This document shows, one piece after another, positions 44,144 through 50,960 of a DNA stretch of 64,000 bases; position 1 is the first letter of the stretch; each line of letters begins with the position of its first letter. Made by a program: the position numbers and the translations under genes. A model generated the notes under the pieces. It made no database searches and had not been told where the DNA came from. It worked only from the letters and a program-made list of their open reading frames with translations. The stretch comes from Brucepastera parasyntrophica (GTDB lineage Bacteria; Spirochaetota; Spirochaetia; Treponematales; Treponemataceae), in assembly GCF_022376835.1 (NCBI RefSeq), contig NZ_CP084606.1, positions 3,154,739 through 3,218,738 on the forward strand, read 5' to 3'.

Positions 44144-44995
44144 CTATTGCAGCAGTCGCAGCGCTGACTGAGACTGTGTATTGGCTTGTGCAAGCATTGC
44201 ATTTCCGGCCTGGTTGAGGATCTGGTTCTTTGTAAAAGAAACCATTTCCGCTGCCATATCTGCATCACGTATCCGTGATTCTGCTGCCTGCAGGTTTTCA
44301 GCTGCAATTGCAATCCCCTGATAAGCCATTTCAAAACGGTTTTGATATGCACCGAGATCGGCGCGCTGTTTCGAAATTGTTCTGAGTGCTGAGTCAAGAG
44401 AAGCAAGAGCAAGGTTTGCGCCTTCAACAGTTGATAATGATATCATAGAATCTGCCCCCTGAGCTCCAGCAATACCAAGCGCTGTCGCGGTCATGGTTCC
44501 GATGTAGATAGTTTCATTCTGATCTACATTTGCGCCTACATGGAGCTGGAACGGACCGGTCACCGAGTCTATGCCAAAACGTCCGGTTAAAAGATTCATA
44601 CCGTTAAACTGAGCATGGCTTGCTACGCGGTTTACTTCGTCAACCAGCTGTGATACCTCGACCTGGATCTGCATTCTGTCTTCAGCGGAATAGATTCCGT
44701 TTGCCGACTGAATTGCAAGTTCACGAAGTCTCTGAATGATGTCTGTGGTTTCAACCAGATAACCTTCCGTTGCCTGGATAAAAGAAACACCATTCTGGAT
44801 ATTCTGCCCTGCCTGGTTAAGTCCCCGGATCTGACTGCGCATCTTTTCAGATACGGCCAAACCGGAAGCATCATCCCCGGCGCGGTTGATTCGCTGCCCG
44901 CTTGAGAGCTTTTCAATGTCCCGCTGCAAATTGGCTTCAACAATGCCTGTTTGCCGCTGAGCATACATAGCACTCAGGTTGTGGTTAATAACCAT
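44144..44995 (-). CDS. flaB: FlaB-type core flagellin, copy 2
   Basis: 283 residues. Core protein of the spirochaete periplasmic flagellum, exported by the flagellar type III system (no signal peptide). The N-terminal D0/D1 coil ([40 protein letters not shown]) and the C-terminal coil ([40 protein letters not shown]) are intact, and the variable middle is short as in other FlaBs. GGAGGGTC precedes the ATG. It is about 70% similar by eye to the neighbour at 45280-46140. No sigma-28 promoter is found in front, so it may be read from the upstream flaB promoter. Confidence 0.97.
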   Translation of the reverse strand: MVINHNLSAMYAQRQTGIVEANLQRDIEKLSSGQRINRAGDDASGLAVSEKMRSQIRGLNQAGQNIQNGVSFIQATEGYLVETTDIIQRLRELAIQSANGIYSAEDRMQIQVEVSQLVDEVNRVASHAQFNGMNLLTGRFGIDSVTGPFQLHVGANVDQNETIYIGTMTATALGIAGAQGADSMISLSTVEGANLALASLDSALRTISKQRADLGAYQNRFEMAYQGIAIAAENLQAAESRIRDADMAAEMVSFTKNQILNQAGNAMLAQANTQSQSALRLLQ

Positions 44996-45110
44996 AATGA
45001 CCCTCCTTGATTTTCCGATGTCCAGCCATCCATGCCGGACAATCTGCCGTTTGTTGCAGACTCTGAGACCGGATAAGCGCCCCGATCTTCAGTTTCTGCC
45101 CTCACGGCAC

Positions 45111-45260
45111 GGATAGTTTCGCTTATCTCTCTCGTGGAAACGAAACTATCCATACCGTGGTATGGCTTTTTGAGGGTGTTTTTCAAAGAACACCGAAATT
45201 CTTCCAAAAAGTCGGAAGAATTTCAAGGATATAGGGAAAAGTGGAAACCCACTTTTCCCT
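45111..45260. repeat. Row of five perfect inverted repeats between the two flaB genes
   Basis: In 150 bases: GGATAGTTTCG/CGAAACTATCC (45111-45151), CCATACC/GGTATGG (45150-45165), GGTGTT/AACACC (45175-45194), GAAATTCTTCC/GGAAGAATTTC (45195-45224) and AGGGAAAAGTGG/CCACTTTTCCCT (45233-45260). Arms of 6-12 bp are perfect. The last is the likely terminator of the upstream flaB. The others lie in the leader of the second flaB and may control mRNA stability or translation. Confidence 0.8.
45233..45260 (-). terminator. Hairpin after flaB copy 1
   Basis: AGGGAAAAGTGG, loop AAAC, CCACTTTTCCCT: a 12-bp perfect stem, 19 bases after the flaB stop on the minus strand. No long T-run follows, so it may stabilise the 3' end rather than stop transcription fully. 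Confidence 0.55.
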
Positions 45261-45279
45261 TATATCACATTATACTACG

Positions 45280-46140
45280 TTATCTCAGAAGAGACAAGAC
45301 TTGCTGGCTGTTTGCGTTAGCCTGCGCCAGCATAGCGGTACCGGCCTGTGACAGAACCTGGTTTTTGGTGTATTCAACCATGGCTGATGCCATATCAGCA
45401 TCGCGGATGCGTGATTCGGCCGCCTGCATGTTTTCAGCCGCAATATTCAGACCGTTTACAGCATGTTCCATGCGGTTCTGGTAACCGCCAAGGTCAGCGC
45501 GCTGCTTGTTAACGATTTTAAGGGCTGCATCGATTGTTCCGATGCTCCTGTTTGCTTCGTCGGCTGTCTGGATATCCATAATGGATTCGTCAGCGATATT
45601 GCGGACGCCGAGAGCCGCTGCCGTCATTGTGCCGATAAAGACCCGCATGCGCTGGTCCATATTTGCACCAATGTGGAACCACATTGAAGCGGTAACGACA
45701 TTTTCACCGGTTTCAATTGCGAAACGTCCGGTGAGCATGTTCATACCGTTAAACTGTGCGGCGCTGGCGATTCTGTCTACTTCTGCCACCAGCTGGGAAA
45801 CTTCGACCTGGATCTGCATTCTGTCTTCAGCGGAATAAATTCCGTTTGAAGCCTGAACTGCAAGTTCGCGGATTCTCTGCAGGATATCTGTGGTTTCCTG
45901 TAGATAACCTTCAGTGGCCTGGATAAAGCTGATTCCGTTTGATGCGTTTTGGGAAGCCTGGTTCAAACCGCGGATCTGGCTGCGCATTTTTTCAGACACA
46001 GCTAAACCTGACGCGTCATCGCCTGCTCTGTTAATCCTGTAACCGGATGAGAGCTGTTCGATGTCTTTTTCAACGGCCCTGTTGGTGATTCCGAGAGATC
46101 GCTGGGCGAACATAGCGGATAGGTTGTGGTTGATAATCAT
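45280..46140 (-). CDS. flaB: FlaB-type core flagellin, copy 1
   Basis: 286 residues from ATG 46140, chosen because the protein there starts [20 protein letters not shown] like all FlaBs and GGAGG lies just upstream; the open frame reaches back 84 bases further but that part is leader. N- and C-terminal flagellin coils are complete. The middle ([20 protein letters not shown]) is close to other treponemal FlaBs. It has its own sigma-28 promoter at 46306-46332 and a leader of about 160 bases. Together with copy 2 it forms the filament core. Confidence 0.97.
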   Translation of the reverse strand: MIINHNLSAMFAQRSLGITNRAVEKDIEQLSSGYRINRAGDDASGLAVSEKMRSQIRGLNQASQNASNGISFIQATEGYLQETTDILQRIRELAVQASNGIYSAEDRMQIQVEVSQLVAEVDRIASAAQFNGMNMLTGRFAIETGENVVTASMWFHIGANMDQRMRVFIGTMTAAALGVRNIADESIMDIQTADEANRSIGTIDAALKIVNKQRADLGGYQNRMEHAVNGLNIAAENMQAAESRIRDADMASAMVEYTKNQVLSQAGTAMLAQANANSQQVLSLLR

Positions 46141-46260
46141 AGTGATTCCTCCATGGAATGTATTTCCGGAACGCATCCATGCTTTCCGGTTGGCAAGCTG
46201 AAAGCAGACATTGTCTTGTTTCAACTTACCGGTAAGAGAGAGTAAAAGACCTTTCTGTAT

Positions 46261-46280
46261 GCATTTTCTGCCGAAAATGC
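46261..46280 (-). other. Hairpin in the flaB leader
   Basis: GCATTTTC, TGCC, GAAAATGC. It lies within the leader of flaB copy 1, about 120 bases before the start. GGA motifs nearby (for example in the ribosome site GGAGG) make this leader a candidate CsrA target. Confidence 0.5.
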
Positions 46281-46305
46281 TTAGAAATTTCTTTTTCCGT
46301 TATAA

Positions 46306-46332
46306 ATATCGGCCTGTTGGAAAAATAACTTA
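46306..46332 (-). promoter_or_regulatory. Sigma-28 (FliA) promoter of flaB
   Basis: On the minus strand, TAAG, exactly 15 bases, then GCCGATAT. The consensus is TAAA-N15-GCCGATAA, so seven of eight -10 bases and three of four -35 bases match. Transcription would begin near 46299. Confidence 0.85.
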
Positions 46333-46376
46333 ATAAAAAATAAAAAAAATGTGAAAAAATTGCTTTTTTATCAGAT

Positions 46377-46402
46377 GAGCCAATTGCAAAGGTAATTGGC
46401 TC
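46377..46402 (-). terminator. Terminator of rdgB
   Basis: GAGCCAATT, eight-base loop, AATTGGCTC. It lies 28 bases past the rdgB stop on the minus strand and is followed by an A/T-rich stretch with T runs (complement of 46355-46376). Confidence 0.65.
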
Positions 46403-46429
46403 AGGTATCAGTTGTGAATAATGCCGCTG

Positions 46430-47014
46430 TCACTGAAGCGTTTCAATAATACAGGCCAGTTTCCGGACCGCTTTTCCCCGGTGGGAACAGGCGTCCTTTT
46501 CTTCTGGAGTGAGTTCCGCCACTGTTTTTCCATATTCAGGGAGATAAACCAGCGGATCATAGCCGAATCCGCCTGTTCCGCGGCCCTCGGTTACCAGAAT
46601 CCCTTCAAGAGTTTCCTGGACGGAATAAAAGCGGTCCGTGTCATAATACAGCACCATATTGCAGATAAATCTGCATTTCCGTTCAGTAATGCCTTCCATA
46701 TTTGAAAGGAGCAGTCTGTTTCTTGCCTTGTCATCTCCGGCTCCGGTTTCAGCGCCGTATCTGGCTGAATATATTCCCGGTTCTCCGTTCAGGGCATCAA
46801 CACAAATGCCCGAATCGTCCGCAACAGCGGGGAACCCGGTTATTTCAAACAGCTGTTTTGCCTTTATGAGGGCATTTCCAAAAAAACTGTCGGCGGTTTC
46901 TTCAGGATCGAACGCAATATGTTCATCGGACGGGATCGTAATTGTATGGGGATACAGTATACGGGAAATTTCTCCCCGTTTATGTGCATTACCGCTCGCC
47001 AGGTAAATTTTCAT
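46430..47014 (-). CDS. rdgB: RdgB/HAM1-type non-canonical purine NTP pyrophosphatase
   Basis: 194 residues from ATG 47014 (AAAGGAG upstream; the longer open frame starts in the leader). It hydrolyses dITP/XTP to keep them out of DNA and RNA. Motifs: ASGNAHKRGEI (substrate loop), VADDSGICVDALNGEPGIYS (catalytic D), GTGGFGYDPLVYLP and CSHRGKA. All key residues are present and the length is normal. A strong leader hairpin (47031-47082) lies just before the ribosome site. Confidence 0.96.
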   Translation of the reverse strand: MKIYLASGNAHKRGEISRILYPHTITIPSDEHIAFDPEETADSFFGNALIKAKQLFEITGFPAVADDSGICVDALNGEPGIYSARYGAETGAGDDKARNRLLLSNMEGITERKCRFICNMVLYYDTDRFYSVQETLEGILVTEGRGTGGFGYDPLVYLPEYGKTVAELTPEEKDACSHRGKAVRKLACIIETLQ

Positions 47015-47030
47015 GATATACTCCTTTATT

Positions 47031-47082
47031 GTAAGTTTCTGATGTAAAGAATTAACCAACTCTTTACATCAGAAACACTTAC
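47031..47082 (-). promoter_or_regulatory. Long hairpin in the rdgB leader
   Basis: A 15-bp perfect stem (47036-47050 with 47061-47075) that continues five more pairs (GTAAG/CTTAC) after a two-base bulge. It ends a few bases before the AAAGGAG ribosome site. It may limit or protect rdgB mRNA. Confidence 0.65.
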
Positions 47083-47090
47083 AATCGGAA

Positions 47091-47140
47091 ATAGTCAGAT
47101 AAAATACGCCGCAGAGCAGCGGCGTATTTTATCTGACTAT
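47091..47140. terminator. 22-bp perfect hairpin after the sigma-like gene
   Basis: Arms 47091-47112 and 47119-47140 are perfectly complementary around AGAGCA. The GC core GCCGC/GCGGC is flanked by A/T (AAAATAC / GTATTTT), the plan of a two-way intrinsic terminator. The right arm covers the TAG stop (47137-47139) of the minus-strand gene. Confidence 0.8.
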
Positions 47141-48027
47141 ATTTTATCATAATCATGTTGAAGGGCTGTTGCAAGGGCCGTATCAATGGTTCCCCGGCTT
47201 ATGCCCAGTATGCCGGCAAGAAATCTGTTACTTGGGCATCGTCTCCTGTGAATCAGTGATTTTTGCAGGATTTCCAGCCGTTTTGCGCAGTAATGGTATT
47301 CCTTTTCCAGCTGGGAAAACCGCTGCGATTCCCTGTCCACGAGCTGCATTTGACTGTGGCAGTTGCGGACCCGGAAATAGTATTCATTTCGTTTTTCCCT
47401 GTCCCTGAGAAGCTTTTCATATCTGTCGAACCACTGGGTCCTGATTCTGTCTATGGTTGTCTGAATATATGTTTCTTCATAACCTGTATATGCGGCAACC
47501 TTCTTAATCATTGTATCCGATACATACATTCCTGCTTTACAGGTTAAAAGGAATATCTGGCGGTTATCCAGCGTATCTTTGTATTTTTTCCGTTTTTCCC
47601 TGCAATCCATATTCCGGCAAAGATAGGGGATTTCGGGTTCTTCTGCCGCCATCCCCCAGTCATTATTATTGTTCTCTTCCATAATACTTTTAAGTTCCGC
47701 TTCTTCTTCCATAGTAAATATCTGGTGTTTTGTCTGTTTTATAATCTGCTGACGCAGAAATGTCCGGTAACTCAGGTGTACCAGCATATCAAAATAAGTG
47801 ATAAAACCGGACCTTCCGGCATCGTACCGATCCAGAAGCAGGGATAATTTTGGATACAGCCAGACTATGAATTCACTCCGTACATCCTCATCCATTCCCC
47901 TGAATGGATATTTCAGCAGATTCATATACAGATATTCTCCCATACCCTGAACAGTTTTTTCTTTTAATGAAGCGCAGGGCCTGTCCCTGTATTCACGGAT
48001 AAGGGAAATAAGTGCAGCTTTTGTCAT
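47137..48027 (-). CDS. Uncharacterised sigma-like protein with C-terminal HTH
   Basis: 296 residues from ATG 48027 (AAAAGGAGG just upstream; the longer frame is leader). The N-terminal third (MDEDVRSEFIVWLYPKLSLL, DRYDAGRSGFITYFDMLVHL, SYRTFLRQQIIKQ) has the layout of sigma region 2: a helical core, then Y-D-x-x-R-x-x-F-x-x-Y and an arginine-ended helix. The C-terminus (PSNRFLAGILGISRGTIDTA) is a clear helix-turn-helix. In between are CRNMDCREKRKKYK and a coiled region with many Arg/Lys. I cannot place it in a named sigma group. It could be a divergent sigma factor or another DNA-binding regulator. It may be specific to treponemes. It is a single gene with its own terminator. Confidence 0.7.
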   Translation of the reverse strand: MTKAALISLIREYRDRPCASLKEKTVQGMGEYLYMNLLKYPFRGMDEDVRSEFIVWLYPKLSLLLDRYDAGRSGFITYFDMLVHLSYRTFLRQQIIKQTKHQIFTMEEEAELKSIMEENNNNDWGMAAEEPEIPYLCRNMDCREKRKKYKDTLDNRQIFLLTCKAGMYVSDTMIKKVAAYTGYEETYIQTTIDRIRTQWFDRYEKLLRDREKRNEYYFRVRNCHSQMQLVDRESQRFSQLEKEYHYCAKRLEILQKSLIHRRRCPSNRFLAGILGISRGTIDTALATALQHDYDKI

Positions 48028-48310
48028 AAAAACCTCCTTTTGTGAGGTTTTTATGTGCAAAAAATATGCCAGTACGCATAACGGGCTGAAAACCGGTCTT
48101 TTTTTGTCTGTTCTTACTCTCCGGACAAAAATTCCGGCTGAATATCCGTCTTTTTACCTGAAAATAACCTGAATCCCTGAATTCAGGTCTGTCCTATAAT
48201 AAGTATGGCAGGATATTTATCATAAAATATTGTGGAATTTGTTCAATAATATATGGCAGGGATTTTTTGCAGGGAGGGCAGTGCGGTGTCTTTTTCCGGA
48301 TCGGGGATTT
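48028..48310. other. Gap between nrnA and the sigma-like gene
   Basis: 283 bases. Contains a stem ACCTGAAT/ATTCAGGT (about 48168-48189) and A/T-rich promoter-like sequence (TATAAT at about 48194 on the + strand). No gene is seen; the + frame 48230-48655 is a shadow of nrnA. Confidence 0.45.
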
Positions 48311-49291
48311 TCAGGCCGGAATGCCGGGAAACTGCCCGGCAAAGGCTTCAACAAATTGCGGAATCAGCTCGTTTATAACCCCTTTTATGCTCAGCCCGGC
48401 TGCCTGACGGTGGCCGCCTCCGCCGAAAGAGGATGCGATCTTGCTTACGTCAATCGAATCGAGAGACCTGAATCCTACAGAACAGTCCGTTTCCGATTCC
48501 TGTCTGACGATAACAATGGCTTCGACCCCTGCAATACTCTGGATAACCTGATAAAGGGTATCGGAATCCCTGCCTTCCTGGCCGAATTCCCTGGTATCTT
48601 CCATTGTTTCATACGAAATGACCAATTTTCCGCTGTAATACCGCACCATCCGTGAGAGGATACGTGAAATAATGATTCTTGAGCCAAAGGATTTGCCTCC
48701 GTTTATCTCAAGAAAAACTTTTTTCGGATTTGCGCCCGCTTCGACAAGCCGGGCAACTGAATGAAAGGTTTCGCTGCCTGATGAATCAAGATGCCTGAAA
48801 AAGCCGGTATCAGTGCAGACTGAAAACAGGAGATATTCCGCTTCTTCAGAGGTAACAGGAAGGCCGGAATCTTCAATAATGGCCTGTATGAGAATCGCCG
48901 TGGCCGGAACAGTGGATATTATGAAAGAATTTTCACCGCAGGGATCGCTTGTGGCGTGATGGTCAATAATCGCGGCCGGAAAAGCTTCAAGCCCTTCCGC
49001 GGCGTTTCCCAGCCTGTTCATGGTAGAACAGTCCACAATAACCAGTCCCGTGTTTTTTTCCGTTTTCAGCCCGCTTATTGACGGAAGGAAAAGGCCTGAA
49101 TATTTTTTTATTTCAGTACGGTTAAAAGGCCCCGCGGAAAGCAGAATGGTCTGTTTCCCCTGACGCTGCAAAAAGGAAGACAGGGCCAGGGCGCTGCCGA
49201 TGCTGTCGCCGTCCGGCTCTCTGTGTCCTGCAATGATATATGTGCTGTATCTGGACAGAAAGCCCTTCAAATTTTCAGGTATTGCGACCAT
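48311..49291 (-). CDS. nrnA: DHH-family phosphoesterase (NrnA-type oligoribonuclease/pAp phosphatase)
   Basis: 326 residues from ATG 49291 (GGAG seven bases upstream; an in-frame GTG at 49297 is less likely). It degrades short RNA oligomers and pAp. Motifs in order: GHREPDGDSIGSALAL (DHH motif I), LVIVDCST (motif II), IIDHHATSD (motif III, DHH), CTDTGFFRH (motif IV) and the DHHA1 signature FGGGGHRQAAG near the C-terminus. All metal ligands are present. Length is normal for NrnA. Confidence 0.95.
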   Translation of the reverse strand: MVAIPENLKGFLSRYSTYIIAGHREPDGDSIGSALALSSFLQRQGKQTILLSAGPFNRTEIKKYSGLFLPSISGLKTEKNTGLVIVDCSTMNRLGNAAEGLEAFPAAIIDHHATSDPCGENSFIISTVPATAILIQAIIEDSGLPVTSEEAEYLLFSVCTDTGFFRHLDSSGSETFHSVARLVEAGANPKKVFLEINGGKSFGSRIIISRILSRMVRYYSGKLVISYETMEDTREFGQEGRDSDTLYQVIQSIAGVEAIVIVRQESETDCSVGFRSLDSIDVSKIASSFGGGGHRQAAGLSIKGVINELIPQFVEAFAGQFPGIPA

Positions 49292-49359
49292 TTTCACGCT
49301 CCGTTTTTCGGAATATTACATTTCTACAGCTGCTTTTAAATAAACAAGGGATATAGAGG

Positions 49360-49406
49360 AAAAAAAAATTCAAGCCACTGTTCTGTGGTCTCACAAAACA
49401 GTGGCT
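49360..49406 (-). terminator. Intrinsic terminator after the argF-49429 unit
   Basis: AGCCACTGTTCTGTG (49373-49387) pairs with CACAAAACAGTGGCT (49392-49406) with one mismatch. On the minus strand a run of nine T follows (49361-49369). It separates argF and its partner from nrnA. Confidence 0.85.
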
Positions 49407-49428
49407 GTAAGGATATGGAAAATACGCC

Positions 49429-49851
49429 CTAAAATTCCAGTTCCAGCGTTTCAACCTGGAATTTCTCCGCAGGAATGGCGCTGTTTGGTATCGTCCCCCA
49501 GCTCGGATGCCGGATGTTTTTCGAAATATACAGGCGTATGTGGTCAAATTCCTTATTTCGCATAAATACCGAAATATAAGGATTGACAGTATTATCCACC
49601 CTGTTTATAACCGCTCTCTGGTCCCGGCGGTCAAACCATTCATTCGGGATATACAGACTGCCCTGCTTGAGGTTCGGCCTGCGGTAGATTATATAATATC
49701 CCAGTTTGTGCGGATAAATTCTTAAAATCGGAATGTTGAAATAATAAATATCCGACTCGTCGGTATCAGCAGATTGTGAAACGGCCGGCGCCGCAGCAAA
49801 TATACCAAAAATCAGACAGAATGATATAAAAAGAAGAACACCTTTCCTCAT
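49429..49851 (-). CDS. Small secreted protein of unknown function
   Basis: 140 residues from ATG 49851 (GGAGG eight bases upstream; the GTG at 49866 overlaps the ribosome site region). Signal peptide (MRKGVLLFISFCLIFGIFAA, then AVSQS cleavage). The mature part is short, rich in Tyr/Arg/Ile and without cysteines. NIPILRIYPHKLGYYIIYRR suggests a small beta domain. It lies 20 bases after argF on the same strand and just before a terminator, so it is probably in the argF transcript, though no functional link is evident. Family not recognised. Confidence 0.72.
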   Translation of the reverse strand: MRKGVLLFISFCLIFGIFAAAPAVSQSADTDESDIYYFNIPILRIYPHKLGYYIIYRRPNLKQGSLYIPNEWFDRRDQRAVINRVDNTVNPYISVFMRNKEFDHIRLYISKNIRHPSWGTIPNSAIPAEKFQVETLELEF

Positions 49852-49871
49852 TTTAACAGCCTCCACTTATA

Positions 49872-50825
49872 TTATACACTGGGGTTCATCAAAGTTGCAA
49901 GCATAATCGCTTTTATTGTATGTTTCCGGTTTTCCGCCTGGTCCCAGACCCTGCTTTGAGAGCCTTCAACCACCGGGACTGTGACTTCTTCTCCCTTTAT
50001 CGCAGGAAGACAGTGCAGGAAAATACAAGCCGCGTTGCCTGTTTTTTTCATTAGGTCTTCATTTACCTGATAGGGAAGCAGCAGGCTCCGCCGCATTTCG
50101 CTTTCAGCTTCTTCACCCATTGAAACCCAGACGTCCGTATACACCGCATTTGCACCGGAAACCGCGTCAAGATCGTCTGTTACTGTTATTTCTGCCCCTG
50201 ATTCCTTTGCCCATACCGCGCATTCATCGAGGAGGGCCTGTTCGGTAAACAGTTCCTTCGGAGAAACAATTGTACAGTTAATTCCCAGTTTTGAGCTTAT
50301 TATAATAAGCGAACGGGCAACATTATTCCGTCCGTCGCCGACATAGCACAGCTTGAGTCCTTTATGTTTGCGGAAAACTTCTTCGAGAGTCATTACATCG
50401 GCCAGAACCTGGGTGGGATGATATAAATCTGTCAGCCCGTTATAAACAGGGACCCCTGATTCACGGGCGAGGATTTCCACGGTTGATTGTTTGTACCCGC
50501 GGAATTCTATTGCCGAAAACATCCGGCCAAGCACCCGGGCGGTATCTTCAATTGATTCCTTTGCCCCGAGCTGAATATCATGTGTGGAAAGAAATACGGG
50601 ATGTCCGCCTTCTTCACTGAAGGATGTTTCAAAAGCACAGCGTGTTCTGGTGGAACGTTTTTCGAAAATCATAGCCAGCGTTTTTCCGCGGAATCTCTGA
50701 TGGACGTCATTATTGTGGGCCGATTTCTTTACAGCGTGGGATAATTCAAGAAGAAATCTGATTTCTTCAGGAGTCCAGTCTTTCCATGTAAGCAGTGATC
50801 TGCCTTTAAGTGACGCAGGATACAT
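49872..50825 (-). CDS. argF: Ornithine carbamoyltransferase
   Basis: 317 residues. It joins carbamoyl phosphate and ornithine to citrulline; it can run backwards in the arginine deiminase route. Motifs: FEKRSTRTRCAFE (carbamoyl phosphate), DLYHPTQVLADVMT, YVGDGRNNVARS, VWVSMGEEAE (D-x-x-x-S-M-G) and FLHCLPAIKGEEV (HCLP). All residues needed are present. No other arginine genes are nearby, so catabolic versus anabolic use cannot be judged. The ribosome site AAGGAGAA precedes ATG 50825. Confidence 0.96.
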   Translation of the reverse strand: MYPASLKGRSLLTWKDWTPEEIRFLLELSHAVKKSAHNNDVHQRFRGKTLAMIFEKRSTRTRCAFETSFSEEGGHPVFLSTHDIQLGAKESIEDTARVLGRMFSAIEFRGYKQSTVEILARESGVPVYNGLTDLYHPTQVLADVMTLEEVFRKHKGLKLCYVGDGRNNVARSLIIISSKLGINCTIVSPKELFTEQALLDECAVWAKESGAEITVTDDLDAVSGANAVYTDVWVSMGEEAESEMRRSLLLPYQVNEDLMKKTGNAACIFLHCLPAIKGEEVTVPVVEGSQSRVWDQAENRKHTIKAIMLATLMNPSV

Positions 50826-50960
50826 GATTTTTCTCCTTAATTTCCGTATTCGTTCCTGTCGGTGTTTAAAACATCTCGATTTTTATTTATTTTTAAGTTA
50901 TACTATCGAGTCGGAGACATGCTGTCAATGCAAATATTAACCGGAAAATCGGGTGAATAA

